From Nocardioides flavus (ex Wang et al. 2016) (lineage in GTDB: Bacteria; Actinomycetota; Actinomycetes; Propionibacteriales; Nocardioidaceae), in assembly GCF_014653115.1 (NCBI RefSeq), contig NZ_BNAD01000008.1, positions 81,312-145,311 of the forward strand: a stretch of 64,000 nucleotides of DNA. Direction: 5' to 3'. The notes beneath the pieces were generated by a model. The model had not been told where the DNA came from and searched no databases. It worked only from the letters and a program-made list of their open reading frames with translations. Made by a program: the position numbers and the translations under genes. Numbering within the stretch: position 1 is the stretch's first letter; each line of letters begins with the position of its first letter. This document shows positions 7,890 to 16,994 of this stretch, piece by piece.

Positions 7890-8554
7890 ACGTCGCGCGA
7901 GCCTTGCGTCGGTCGGTGGTCGAGGGGCCGGACTCGCTCGGCGCGCGCCTCAGAGCCGGTCGTTGGTCGATGACCCTCGACCGCTTCCCGGACCTGGCAG
8001 AGATGCGGGTGGTGGACCTCGGCGGAACGGTGGAGGCTTGGGAGCGCGCTCCCGTACGTCCAGCGCACGTGACCGTCCTCAACCTCACTGAACCAGGCGA
8101 GTCGGCGAGCGACTCGATCGTCGCGGTTCGCGGTGACGCATGCGAGGCCGTGCCGGTGCTCGCTGCGGCTGGAGCATCGACGTCCTTCGACCTCGTCTTC
8201 TCCAACTCCGTTCTCGAGCACGTGGGAGGACACGCCAACCGATCCCGGCTGGCCGATTCCGTCCACGCCCTGGCTCCGAGGCACTGGGTTCAGACTCCGT
8301 ACCGCTACTTCCCCATCGAGCCGCACTGGCTCTTCCCAGGCATGCAGTTCCTACCCCTGTTCATGAAGGCTCGAATTGCTGCTCGCTGGCCGCTTGCACA
8401 CTCGCCCTCCCCCAGCCTGGAACGGGCGACGTCGGCCGCGCTGTGGACCGAGCTCATCAGCGTGACCGAGATGCGGCACTACTTCCCCGAGTCCGAGATC
8501 GCACGCGAGCGTTTCCTCCGGGTCACCAAGTCGATCATCGCGATCCGGAGCTGA
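7886..8554 (+). CDS. Class I SAM-dependent methyltransferase
   Basis: A 222-residue Rossmann-fold methyltransferase. VVDLGGTVEAW near residue 42 is motif I, and FDLVFSNSVLEHVGG near 104 is the usual motif IV/post region. HWVQTPYRYFPIEPHW is typical of methyltransferases in glycan clusters. It begins with GTG in a GTGA overlap with the short leader ORF and lies 1 nt before the pyruvyl-transferase gene. Methylation of a sugar, sugar precursor or lipid carrier is inferred. Confidence 0.7.
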   Translation: MNVARALRRSVVEGPDSLGARLRAGRWSMTLDRFPDLAEMRVVDLGGTVEAWERAPVRPAHVTVLNLTEPGESASDSIVAVRGDACEAVPVLAAAGASTSFDLVFSNSVLEHVGGHANRSRLADSVHALAPRHWVQTPYRYFPIEPHWLFPGMQFLPLFMKARIAARWPLAHSPSPSLERATSAALWTELISVTEMRHYFPESEIARERFLRVTKSIIAIRS

Positions 8555-8555
8555 C

Positions 8556-9863
8556 GTGCCGGCTGAGACCTTGCTTGCCGACGGACCACGCCTCGTTCTC
8601 GCGGGGGCGGCCCTCGGCAATGGCAACCGGGGCGTCGAGGCTCTCGCCCGCTCCGTCGCAGACGGAGTCGACCGAGAAGCACCCGGCGCTCAGTTGAGCA
8701 TCCTCGACGACGGCTGGGGGGTACGTCCCGACACGAGCGGCCGGTACGACGCCATCCACTGCGAGCTCGTCGGGGTGCGTCGCTCCCGTCGATGGCACCG
8801 GCCCGAGAGCTGGGCGCAGGTGCGACTTGCCCAGGCCACGTTCCCACGGCTCAATCCGGTCGCAGACAGGTTTCGTGCTGCCGATGTGGTCCTGGACCTC
8901 AGTGCTGGCGACAGCTTCACCGACCTCTACGGTCCCGGACGGCTGGACACCGTCACCGCGCCCAAGATCGCCGCGCTCCGCGCAGGACGTCCGCTCGTGC
9001 TCCTGCCCCAGACCTACGGTCCGTTCACCACACCTCGAGCTCGTCGTCTGGCGGAACGAATCGTTCGCTCCGCGACAGTGGCCTACGCACGTGATCCTCG
9101 AAGCTTCGAGCAGCTGCGCGAGCTCGCCGGGCCCGATGCCGACATGACCCGCCTTCGCGACGGCGTGGACGTCGCGTTCGCCTTGGAACCACGGCGACCG
9201 AACGCGCGCACGATGGATCTGCTTGCCCCTGCGGATGGGCGGCCCACCGCCGGAGTCAACGTCAGCGGGCTACTGCGCGATGCGACCGCTGCCGCGCAGT
9301 TCAACATCGTCGGCGACTACGTCGCAACGATGGCATCGCTGGTCCGGGCTCTTCTCGAGGCCGACAGCCACGTCGTGCTGGTGCCCCATGTGCATGCACC
9401 GGGAGGGCACGGTGAGAGCGACATCGACGCGATCGAGATGGTGCTCGAGAGACTGCCTGCCGACATGAAGCAGCACACCACCGTCGTCCCTCCCACCCTC
9501 GACGCCGCCGAGCTCAAATGGTGCATCTCACGCTTCGACTGGTTCGTCGGCACCCGCATGCACGCGACGATCGCCGCACTGTCCACGCTCACGCCTGCGG
9601 CTGCTTACGCCTACAGCGACAAGACCCTCGGAGTCTTCGAGACGTGCGGCGTGGGCGAACACGTCATCGATGCGCGAGTCCGCAGCGGCCATGAGGCGGT
9701 GGAGCGGTTGCTTGCGAGCTACGAGGCACGGACGGAGACACGAGCCATCCTGGCGCGGACCGCGACGGCCACGGTGGAGCGATCCCGGAACCAGATGCGT
9801 GAGGTGCTGGACTTCACGCGCGATCCGGCGCCTGGGTCGCGCGGGACGAGGGAGGTGAGGTAG
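8556..9863 (+). CDS. Polysaccharide pyruvyl transferase family protein
   Basis: A 435-residue member of the PF04230 family. These enzymes transfer pyruvate from phosphoenolpyruvate to sugar hydroxyls as a ketal, giving the glycan negative charge. The N-terminal LVLAGAALGNGNRGVEAL and the C-terminal WFVGTRMHATIAALS (the family's sR-hHa block) are clear. It is transcribed with the methyltransferase and two glycosyltransferases. Some family members have other activities, so the ketal chemistry is inferred. Confidence 0.8.
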   Translation: MPAETLLADGPRLVLAGAALGNGNRGVEALARSVADGVDREAPGAQLSILDDGWGVRPDTSGRYDAIHCELVGVRRSRRWHRPESWAQVRLAQATFPRLNPVADRFRAADVVLDLSAGDSFTDLYGPGRLDTVTAPKIAALRAGRPLVLLPQTYGPFTTPRARRLAERIVRSATVAYARDPRSFEQLRELAGPDADMTRLRDGVDVAFALEPRRPNARTMDLLAPADGRPTAGVNVSGLLRDATAAAQFNIVGDYVATMASLVRALLEADSHVVLVPHVHAPGGHGESDIDAIEMVLERLPADMKQHTTVVPPTLDAAELKWCISRFDWFVGTRMHATIAALSTLTPAAAYAYSDKTLGVFETCGVGEHVIDARVRSGHEAVERLLASYEARTETRAILARTATATVERSRNQMREVLDFTRDPAPGSRGTREVR

Positions 9864-10709
9864 GTGGGAAGACGAGCCGACGTCCTCATGATCACCTACC
9901 GCAGCGCCGGGTACCTGCACCTCTCGTTGCCCCGCCTCCTGGAGACCTTGGGACCCGAGGATCGCGTCTGGTTGTGGCACAACGGGGACGACGAAGCAAC
10001 CCTCGAAGCCCTTCGTCGCTACCGCTACGACGACCGCGTGGCGCGCTATCACCACAGCCGGGAGAACGTGCGGCTTCGCGAGCCGACGAACTGGCTCTGG
10101 CAGAACTCCCAAGCCCGATTCGTCTCGAAGGTCGACGACGACTGTCTGGTGTCCTACGGCTGGTTGGACACACTCAGTGCGGCTCACCAGGACAACCCGG
10201 CATTCGGCGTGATTGGCAGCTGGCGGCACTGGGACGACGAGTTCCGGCCCGACCTGGCCAGCCAGAAGATTGAGGAGTTTGCAGGCGGCCACTCGCTGCT
10301 ACGCAACCTGTGGGTCCAGGGCAGCGGTTACCTGATGCGACACGAGCTGGTGAAGAGCCATGGTCTGCTCGGCGCGGATGAGTCGTTCACGGGGTACTGC
10401 ATCCGGCTCGCTCGAGCGGGTGCGGTCAACGGCTTCTACTACCCGTTCATCCGCGAGGACCACATGGATGATCCGCGGTCGCCGCACACCCTGATCCATG
10501 ACGATGCGGATCTTCTCGATCGCATGCCGTTGTCGGCCAAGAGGAACGGGGTGACGACGGTCGCGCAGTGGACGGCACAGCTCGAGCAGAGTGCGTTGCT
10601 GCTTCAGACGGCATCGCTCGATCCTCGGACCTACTCGGGATGGCGTCGTCGGGCAATCAGTCTGCGCAGGCGCGCGCGCCGACTAGTAGGACTTCCCGCT
10701 CGGTGGTGA
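9864..10709 (+). CDS. Glycosyltransferase, GT2-like
   Basis: A 281-residue cytoplasmic glycosyltransferase starting at GTG 9864, directly after the pyruvyl-transferase stop and an AGGTGAGG site. VLMITYRSAGYLHLSLPRLL is the GT-A opening, and KVDDDCLVSYGWLD contains the metal-binding DxD. The C-terminal Arg-rich tail may contact the membrane. It should extend the polysaccharide repeat unit; donor unknown. Confidence 0.72.
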   Translation: MGRRADVLMITYRSAGYLHLSLPRLLETLGPEDRVWLWHNGDDEATLEALRRYRYDDRVARYHHSRENVRLREPTNWLWQNSQARFVSKVDDDCLVSYGWLDTLSAAHQDNPAFGVIGSWRHWDDEFRPDLASQKIEEFAGGHSLLRNLWVQGSGYLMRHELVKSHGLLGADESFTGYCIRLARAGAVNGFYYPFIREDHMDDPRSPHTLIHDDADLLDRMPLSAKRNGVTTVAQWTAQLEQSALLLQTASLDPRTYSGWRRRAISLRRRARRLVGLPARW

Positions 10710-11713
10710 GCCGGATAGCCGCCCCGGAGACGCTCGTCGTCGATCCGTCACGCCAAGCCGACGTCGTCGTCATCTGTGTGACGTACAACAGTGCGAGCGT
10801 TGTCCAGGCACTGCTCGCTGCGCTACCAGCCGCATTGTCCGGGGTGGACAGCTGCCGCGTGGTGTTCATCGACAACGACTCGACCGACGGCACCTCGGCG
10901 GTCATCCGTGCGATTGCGCCTTGGGCGGTGGTCATCCCCGCGGGCGGCAACGATGGTTACGCAGCAGGCATCAACATCGCGCTGCGTGCACACCCGGCTC
11001 GGAGAGCCACCTACGTCCTCAACCCGGACACCATCCCGTCTCCGAGCAGCGTGCGGCTGCTGCTACAGGCCCTCGAGCTCTCGCCCTCCGTCGGAGCCGC
11101 CGTTCCGCGAACCCTCGACCCTGACGGGAGCCTGCGCAGATCGCTGCGCCGCGAACCGACTGTGCTGCGCGCACTCGCTGAGGCGATTGTCGGTGGGTCC
11201 TGGGCATCGCGGTTCTCTCCACTCGGCGAGATCGTGGGAGACCCCTGCCTGTACGCGGACGGTGCCGTGGCCGACTGGGCGACGGGCGCCGCCCTGTTCC
11301 TGTCTCGATCGGCGATCGATGCTGTCGGGGAGTGGGACGAGCGGTTCTTCCTCTACTCGGAGGAGACCGACTACTGCCTGCGCCTACGCGACGCCGGCTT
11401 CTGCCTTCGTCTCGTCGACGACGCTGTCGTCGTGCACCAGGGAGGGGCCCAGACGACCTCACCAGCACTGTGGGCACTGTCGGCGGTCAACAGGACCCGC
11501 CTGTACCGCAAGCGGCATGGTCGCGTCTCCAGTGCGATGTACTGGTCGGCGGTTCTCATCAACGAGGGATTACGCGCACTGACCGGCTCGCGCCACCGGG
11601 CCGCCGTGCGCGCCTTGCTTGCCCTGGGGCCGAACCGACCCGGCACGGAGTCAACGCTCGCGCTGTTGACGGAAGCCAGACTGAGCGGCATCCCTGCCCC
11701 GGCCCACCGGTGA
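10706..11713 (+). CDS. Family 2 glycosyltransferase, rhamnosyltransferase-like
   Basis: A 335-residue enzyme resembling WbbL-type rhamnosyltransferases. VVVICVTYNSASVV opens the GT-A domain, VLNPDT carries the metal site, and EWDERFFLYSEETDYCLRLRDAG is the family's conserved acceptor/catalytic block. The GTG at 10706 is preferred because it overlaps the previous stop by 4 bp; an upstream in-frame ATG at 10640 would lie wholly inside the previous gene. dTDP-rhamnose use is an inference from similarity. Confidence 0.8.
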   Translation: MSRIAAPETLVVDPSRQADVVVICVTYNSASVVQALLAALPAALSGVDSCRVVFIDNDSTDGTSAVIRAIAPWAVVIPAGGNDGYAAGINIALRAHPARRATYVLNPDTIPSPSSVRLLLQALELSPSVGAAVPRTLDPDGSLRRSLRREPTVLRALAEAIVGGSWASRFSPLGEIVGDPCLYADGAVADWATGAALFLSRSAIDAVGEWDERFFLYSEETDYCLRLRDAGFCLRLVDDAVVVHQGGAQTTSPALWALSAVNRTRLYRKRHGRVSSAMYWSAVLINEGLRALTGSRHRAAVRALLALGPNRPGTESTLALLTEARLSGIPAPAHR

Positions 11714-11733
11714 GATCACCGGCCCCGAGGCGC

Positions 11734-12765
11734 TCACCAGCGGTCGTCAGCCCGCATCGCCGTCAACACCCGTAGGTCTGCCTCAAGGTGGCGGCACCAG
11801 GTCTCCAGCATGGTCCCGTCGGCTACTCGCCCGCGAGCGTGTGCGTCGATCGACCAGAGGATCGAGCGCACGCACTTCAACTCCATCCCGAGTCGCACTG
11901 CCCTTGGGTCTGGCCGCGTTCGGGCGGTCCGGGCGTACGACTCCATGAAGCGCTCGAATCGCGCTGCATCGGTGCCGATCAGGACGACAGCGGCTGCGCC
12001 GATCTCCAGCGCTCGGGGCAAAGTGCGCGCGTTGTCGAAGTCGAGCACGGCGAGGACCTCGAGGGACGGTCCGAAGACCAGGTTCTCCCAGTTGACGTCA
12101 TTGTGCGCAAGTATGGCGTCGGCCGGGTCCACCCGTGCTGCCACCTGCGGCAGCGTGCAGGACTCGGCCCGGTGAACGATGTCCGGAAGGATCTGCTCGA
12201 ACCAGGCGTCGAGAGGGGTGCGGCGTCGACGAAGCAGCTTCGCCGACGCCTGGAGCCGCTGGAACAGTCCGCGGCGCACGGTCGCTATCGCCGGGTAGGG
12301 CGTGGTCGGCAGCGCGGTCGCAGGGACCAGCCCAGGGACGCCATCGAGCGCCTGTTGTCCTTCCCGGTGGAGGTCGCCCATCACGCTCCCCAACCGGGAC
12401 GCAAGGTCCGGGTGTTCAGCGTGCATCGCGCCCCTGTCCGCGATCGAGAACTGTCGGCCGCTCACCCACGAGTGCAGGTCGAACACTCCTTCCCTCGTCT
12501 CGACGACGGTTGCGCCGGAGGCCGCGCGACGCAGGGGTGCGACCGGGAAGCCGGACTCGGCCAGTCGGACCTCAAACCGGTGCGAGTCGCTCAGGCGAGC
12601 GCGGGCCGCGGCTGGGTGGCGCTTGAGAACCCACTCCGCGTCGCCGACGCGCACCCTGAAGTTGAGGTTCTTGATGCCCCGCGGCAGGGGCTCGATGTGT
12701 TGCACCTCGCCCGCGTGGAAGCCGAAGGCGGCGAGCGCAGCGTCCAGCTGAACTCGACCGGTCAT
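11734..12765 (-). CDS. APH/choline-kinase-fold phosphotransferase
   Basis: A 343-residue kinase-like protein of the aminoglycoside phosphotransferase fold. HNDVNWENLVF is the Brenner motif with the catalytic Asp, and LDFDNAR holds the metal-binding Asp, as in homoserine kinase II and choline kinases. PRGIKNLNFRVRV with WVLKRH forms the nucleotide-binding lobe. It overlaps the ABC transporter gene by 4 bp (ATGA), so the two are coupled. A small sugar, amino alcohol or peptide hydroxyl is a possible target; substrate unknown. Confidence 0.7.
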   Translation of the reverse strand: MTGRVQLDAALAAFGFHAGEVQHIEPLPRGIKNLNFRVRVGDAEWVLKRHPAAARARLSDSHRFEVRLAESGFPVAPLRRAASGATVVETREGVFDLHSWVSGRQFSIADRGAMHAEHPDLASRLGSVMGDLHREGQQALDGVPGLVPATALPTTPYPAIATVRRGLFQRLQASAKLLRRRRTPLDAWFEQILPDIVHRAESCTLPQVAARVDPADAILAHNDVNWENLVFGPSLEVLAVLDFDNARTLPRALEIGAAAVVLIGTDAARFERFMESYARTARTRPDPRAVRLGMELKCVRSILWSIDAHARGRVADGTMLETWCRHLEADLRVLTAMRADDRW

Positions 12766-14516
12766 GAAGGCGTTCGCTGACGCTGGGTGATCTCGTTGAC
12801 TTCCCTGAAGAAGTCACTGTGGCTGAGCAGGTCGTCGGGCGAGCCGGCGGCCGACACCCGGCCGTCCACCATCACCACGATGCGGTCGCACATCGAGAGC
12901 GTCGAGAGTCGGTGGGCGATCAGCACCAGGATGGTGTCGGTCTTGATCTCGTGCAACGACTCCCGAACGGCCTCCTCCGACCGTACGTCCAGCGCGCTGG
13001 TCGGTTCGTCGAGGACGAGCACCTGAGGCGCGTCGGCGAGAGCACGAGCGAGGCAGACACGCTGTCGCTGACCACCGGAGATCGCGCTGGCTCGCTGCCC
13101 GATGATCGTCTCGTAGCCCTCCGGCCACGATACGATGTCCTCGTCGATGTGAGCGCGACGCGCGGCGACCTCGATCTGCTCGTCGGTGAGCCACTCCCGG
13201 TGAAAACGGATGTTGTCACGCACCGAACCACGTATGAGCTGCGATGACTGGGGAACGTAGGCGACCTTCTGTCGCCAATCTGCCCGCCTGATCTCGCGGA
13301 CGTCCTGACCATTGACGCGAACGGCTCCCGAACTCGGTTCGCGCAGCCGGAGCAGGAGCTGCACGATCGTGGACTTCCCGGCCCCCGAGGGGCCGACGAT
13401 GCCGACGGCCTCGCCGCGAGCAACTGAGAAGCTCACTCCGGACAGCACCGGGAGATCTTCACGATAGGCGAACGAGACGTTCTCCAACCCGAGTGAACGC
13501 ACCGCGTCGAGCTCACCGGCGCCTTCTTGCTGCGGGTGCGTTCGATACCGCTCCAGGGCGTCCGCGATCTGGTAGATGAACGGAACCCGCTCATCGATGC
13601 CGGTGACCGCCGTCTGTATCTGCTGGGCGTAGGTGAGGGCGCGTATGAGCATCAGGATGACCGCTGCCAAGGCAGCGAGGTCTGTGGCTCCCGAGAGCGA
13701 CACCGCGATCAACGCGACCACCAGCATCGTGAGGGCAACGCTCTGGTAGAGGGCCGGCAACGCTGCGGAGAGAAAGCGGGTTCGAGCGTAGGGGCGTCGC
13801 ACCCTGTCGACCTGTTGCTGGAAGCTGGAGACGTAGTGGCGGGTGGCGCCGAAGACCTCGGTCTCCTCAGCGATGAGGACGATCTCCTGGACGGTCTCGG
13901 TGAAGCTCACTGCCTCGCGGCTCAAGCCCTTGGCATGCCGTCGAAGTATTCGGGACAGGGGCCGCAGTGCGACGAAGAGGACCAACGCGGCCGCGGCAAG
14001 GACACCCGCGGTCAACGCGTTCTGCATGAGGGCGACCACGACCATCATCGCGAACATGATCGTCGCAGTCATCCCGTTCCCCAGGCCCGTGACCGCCTGG
14101 GACACGTTCGTCACGTTCTGGGTCATCAGCGTCTGGAAGGCCCCGTCACGCTCTCGCGCCTTCGTGGACCAACTCGTACCGGTGAAGGCGGTGAACAGCT
14201 GCAGACGCAGATCGGCCATCACCTTGGCGCTGATCTGTGCCGGCAGGTAGGCCAGCGCAAGCTGGATCAGAGTGCGTCCCAGCGTCAGCGCGATCGCGAC
14301 GGTGAACGTGGCGGTCTGGGACATCTCCGCGTCGACCGGCCCCAGTCTCAAGGTTGTGCTGCGATCGCCTTCTGACAGGGAGACGGCCATCGAAGCGATC
14401 AGCGCGAGGACCGAGGCCTCGAGCAGACCGGCGAGGACAGCCAGCGCCACCAACAGCGCAAGCCACTTCCGGGACCCGTGCATGAATGGCAGCAGACGCT
14501 GCCATGCACGTCGCAC
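12762..14516 (-). CDS. ABC exporter, transmembrane domain fused to ATPase (PglK/LasD-like)
   Basis: A half-transporter of about 584 residues with six membrane helices in the first 330 residues. The C-terminal ATPase has GPSGAGKST (Walker A), ISGGQRQRVCLARAL (signature) and VLVLDEPTSALD (Walker B). The fold fits both lipid-linked oligosaccharide flippases (PglK type) and RiPP exporters such as LasD. The start is uncertain: GTG 14516 gives a PglK-like N-terminus, while the open frame extends to 14702 through an Arg/Cys-rich stretch that does not look coding. It is coupled to the kinase gene downstream. Confidence 0.82.
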   Translation of the reverse strand: MRRAWQRLLPFMHGSRKWLALLVALAVLAGLLEASVLALIASMAVSLSEGDRSTTLRLGPVDAEMSQTATFTVAIALTLGRTLIQLALAYLPAQISAKVMADLRLQLFTAFTGTSWSTKARERDGAFQTLMTQNVTNVSQAVTGLGNGMTATIMFAMMVVVALMQNALTAGVLAAAALVLFVALRPLSRILRRHAKGLSREAVSFTETVQEIVLIAEETEVFGATRHYVSSFQQQVDRVRRPYARTRFLSAALPALYQSVALTMLVVALIAVSLSGATDLAALAAVILMLIRALTYAQQIQTAVTGIDERVPFIYQIADALERYRTHPQQEGAGELDAVRSLGLENVSFAYREDLPVLSGVSFSVARGEAVGIVGPSGAGKSTIVQLLLRLREPSSGAVRVNGQDVREIRRADWRQKVAYVPQSSQLIRGSVRDNIRFHREWLTDEQIEVAARRAHIDEDIVSWPEGYETIIGQRASAISGGQRQRVCLARALADAPQVLVLDEPTSALDVRSEEAVRESLHEIKTDTILVLIAHRLSTLSMCDRIVVMVDGRVSAAGSPDDLLSHSDFFREVNEITQRQRTPS

Positions 14517-14575
14517 GCCCCGGAGCCGTCGGAACGGTTTGCCGCGCGCGTGTCCGTGCAGCGGGCGGTCGTGGC

Positions 14576-14749
14576 TCAACGGACAGGCTCCGGAACACCG
14601 ACCGCAACGACGCGACCGTCTGCAGGAGCTTGCAGCATGTCCACGATCGTCACGGTAGACGAGCCAGTTGGGCAGAAGGACGCATCGCACCGATCTGCGC
14701 ACTGGTCTGGACCGCGCCGCCGCGGCATCGGCTCAGCGCCCCACATCAT
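14576..14749 (-). CDS. Possible small protein between nucleotidyltransferase and ABC exporter
   Basis: A 57-codon ORF whose ATG (14749) overlaps the nucleotidyltransferase stop by 4 bp. It has three Cys (17, 21, 26) and ends in a hydrophobic VVAVGVPEPVR segment. About two-thirds of its third codon positions are G/C, lower than its neighbours, and it competes with the extended frame of the ABC gene. I recognise no family and no lasso leader motif. It could be a small peptide or chance. Confidence 0.2.
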   Translation of the reverse strand: MMWGAEPMPRRRGPDQCADRCDASFCPTGSSTVTIVDMLQAPADGRVVAVGVPEPVR

Positions 14750-15957
14750 GACAGCCCACTTTCGACACGGGCCGCGGACTCGACGGCAGCGAGGTAGGCG
14801 TCCAAGCAAGCGCGGTCGGCCCTCACCCGCCCCGTCTTGGGCTCGCTTCCACCGGCAGTCACCTGCCTCAGCAGCCGCGAGGCATTGAGCGCGACCGTCG
14901 CCGCTGTCGCCGGACCGCTTGGACGCACGGCACGGGCGACGAACTTGTTCAGTCCAACGTTGCGGCGCGACGTCTCGACTGGTGCGACACGATCCGTCAC
15001 CGCCATGAGGGACTGGAGCATCCGCGACAGGCCGAGGCGATGATCGAGGTCCCTCGGGACAGGGGCTCCCAGCACCCGGTGCGACCTGCCCAGCACCAGC
15101 GCGACCTGCGACTGTGCCCGCCACGCCACGGCTCTCGACACGACCTCGTTCCAGTCAACGACGTCGAGGCTGAGTCGTTCAACGTCGATGAGGTAGATCA
15201 GCCTGTTCGCACCCGCCAGGGACGCGTGGACGCAGGCATGCACGAGTGCGTCGACCGGGTCGAGAGTCCACACGACGTCCGAGCCCAGCTCGACGCGGAC
15301 CCTGCGCTGCAGAAGCTCGGCAGTATGAATGGCGAACAGCCTTCTTCGAGAGGCCATGTTGACCATGGACCAGTGCAGGTCGACGAGGACGCCGGCCGGA
15401 GTCACCCAGTGCATCTCCCCCGGCACCGCCTCGTTGCGCAGCATGTCCTGGTAGTCCGCCACCCGCCACCCCGCGCCGAGCAGCATGTGGGCGGCGTCGC
15501 GCAGCTGGAACGGGTCCAGCAGCACATCGACGTCGTTGTAGCTGCGGAGACCCGGAACGGGGTGCGCCCGCTCGGAGTAGACGGGACCTTTGAAGGTCAC
15601 CCAGTCGAGGTCGGCCAAGAGCGTGGACACCTCTCCGAGTGCGTCGCAGGCACTGACGTGCATCGTGATTGCCCGCACTCGATCGGCGCGGGACGCCTCC
15701 GCAAGCGCGCCTGCGCTGTCGCGGTACGCCACGTGCACCAGCGGGGCGATCCGGTGGAAGCGTGCCGCGTCGACGAGCTCAGGCACCAACATGTCGTCGA
15801 CGTCTCGCATGGTCCTGCGCTGCCTGGCAACGTCGACCAAGACGTCAGAGACCTCCTTGGCACGCCGTCGAGCAGACCGTCGGGTGAGTCCCGCGTATCG
15901 AGCGCAGTGATCCTCGCCTGACACCGAGCGTTGGGCGTGGTGGCCTTGAGCCCTCAC
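14746..15957 (-). CDS. Nucleotidyltransferase family protein (PF14907-like)
   Basis: A 403-residue protein with FKGPVYSERAHPVPGLRSYNDVDVLLDP near residues 124-150. This is the KG...R-x2-DiDll nucleotide-transfer motif of the uncharacterised NTP_transf_5 family. Members often sit beside PqqD, lasso B2 and ABC exporter genes, or in surface-glycan clusters. The GTG start at 15957 overlaps the beta-helix lipoprotein stop by 4 bp, placing it third in a minus-strand operon. Substrate and product are unknown. Confidence 0.72.
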   Translation of the reverse strand: MRAQGHHAQRSVSGEDHCARYAGLTRRSARRRAKEVSDVLVDVARQRRTMRDVDDMLVPELVDAARFHRIAPLVHVAYRDSAGALAEASRADRVRAITMHVSACDALGEVSTLLADLDWVTFKGPVYSERAHPVPGLRSYNDVDVLLDPFQLRDAAHMLLGAGWRVADYQDMLRNEAVPGEMHWVTPAGVLVDLHWSMVNMASRRRLFAIHTAELLQRRVRVELGSDVVWTLDPVDALVHACVHASLAGANRLIYLIDVERLSLDVVDWNEVVSRAVAWRAQSQVALVLGRSHRVLGAPVPRDLDHRLGLSRMLQSLMAVTDRVAPVETSRRNVGLNKFVARAVRPSGPATAATVALNASRLLRQVTAGGSEPKTGRVRADRACLDAYLAAVESAARVESGLS

Positions 15958-16898
15958 CTCGCCGGTGCCCCGGTGTCGTCCCAGACGTTGGTCGAGTCCC
16001 AGGCGCTGTTGTCGAGATTGCCGCTCACCGCGTACCGGTAGTTGCGACCGAAGCGGTTCCCTCGGTAGACAGCGCTCTCGACCTCGTCGCGGCCGCCGCC
16101 GTTGACCGTGTAGTTCCCGCCATCCATGTAGTTGTCGACCACTTCCAGGTCGCTGATCCGGTCATCTCCGAGCAACGATCCGATCTGGATGGCGGCATTC
16201 ATCGGATCGTTCGTTGCCTCGACGAAGGGGAGGAGGGTATTTCCGCGGATGACCACGTCGTCGCCTCGACGAATCTGGATGGCGTCGTGGTGGCCGCCCG
16301 GCTGTCGATGCAGGTCGTGTATGTAGGACGACTCGACGACCACGTCGTCCCCCTCGATCCGGATGCCGTCCTCGGCAGAGTGGATGTTCACTCGCCGAAC
16401 AGTCCCGCTGGCCCGCGAGAAGAAGATGCCGATCCCGGTCCCGCCCATCGCGTCGATCTCGACGTCCTCGATCACGACGTTCGATGCGTCCTCGACCTTC
16501 ACGGGATAGAGCGAGGTGTCAGTCTGTATCAACGTGTTGCGAAGCACGACGTAGTCCGCCGAGATGGTGACCGTCCCCCTCACGTGCAGTCCATCCACCA
16601 CCGTCCCGTCCTCGGTGATGTCGAGTCCTTCCGACGCAGTCAGCTCGAGGCCTTCCGGGACGCCGGTGTTCGACGAGTCGGGGCGAGCCGGGGACGCCGT
16701 GTCGGTGCGCGACCTCGGAGTGGTCGTCGCGGAACCCCGCGAGTCGACCTCGGTGGTCACCCCGGGGCCGTCGACGTCCGGGGATCGGTCGGTCCCCGCC
16801 GTGAGGGAGCACGCAGCAGCGCCGACAGCGGTCGTCGCACAGATCAGCGCCCAACGGATGGCGCGTCTCGTGACCGGCCCTGCTGGTCGTGTCCCCAT
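15954..16898 (-). CDS. Right-handed beta-helix lipoprotein
   Basis: A 314-residue predicted lipoprotein. It has a signal peptide with Arg11/Arg12/Arg15, a lipobox-like GAAAC with Cys30, and a Ser/Thr/Pro linker to about residue 75. The rest is a parallel beta-helix with repeats such as VVLRNTLI, VVIEDVEI, VVVESSYI and VVIRGNTLL. The fold is shared with pectate lyases, epimerases and surface-glycan lyases. About 240 C-terminal residues closely match the next upstream gene. A role in trimming or binding the exopolysaccharide is inferred. Confidence 0.72.
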   Translation of the reverse strand: MGTRPAGPVTRRAIRWALICATTAVGAAACSLTAGTDRSPDVDGPGVTTEVDSRGSATTTPRSRTDTASPARPDSSNTGVPEGLELTASEGLDITEDGTVVDGLHVRGTVTISADYVVLRNTLIQTDTSLYPVKVEDASNVVIEDVEIDAMGGTGIGIFFSRASGTVRRVNIHSAEDGIRIEGDDVVVESSYIHDLHRQPGGHHDAIQIRRGDDVVIRGNTLLPFVEATNDPMNAAIQIGSLLGDDRISDLEVVDNYMDGGNYTVNGGGRDEVESAVYRGNRFGRNYRYAVSGNLDNSAWDSTNVWDDTGAPAR

Positions 16899-16994
16899 CG
16901 TCGTCTCCCGCCTTGACGCCGTCCCGTCGAGGCTAAGGTGGGGATCTCACCCGACCCACGGTGGCCGGGTGAGATCCCCCAACTAGGGGATACG

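Noticed and set aside
12762..14702. N-terminal extension of the ABC exporter to 14702
   Set aside because: The extra 62 residues are Arg/Cys-rich and unlike any transporter N-terminus; homologs begin near residue 63 of that frame.
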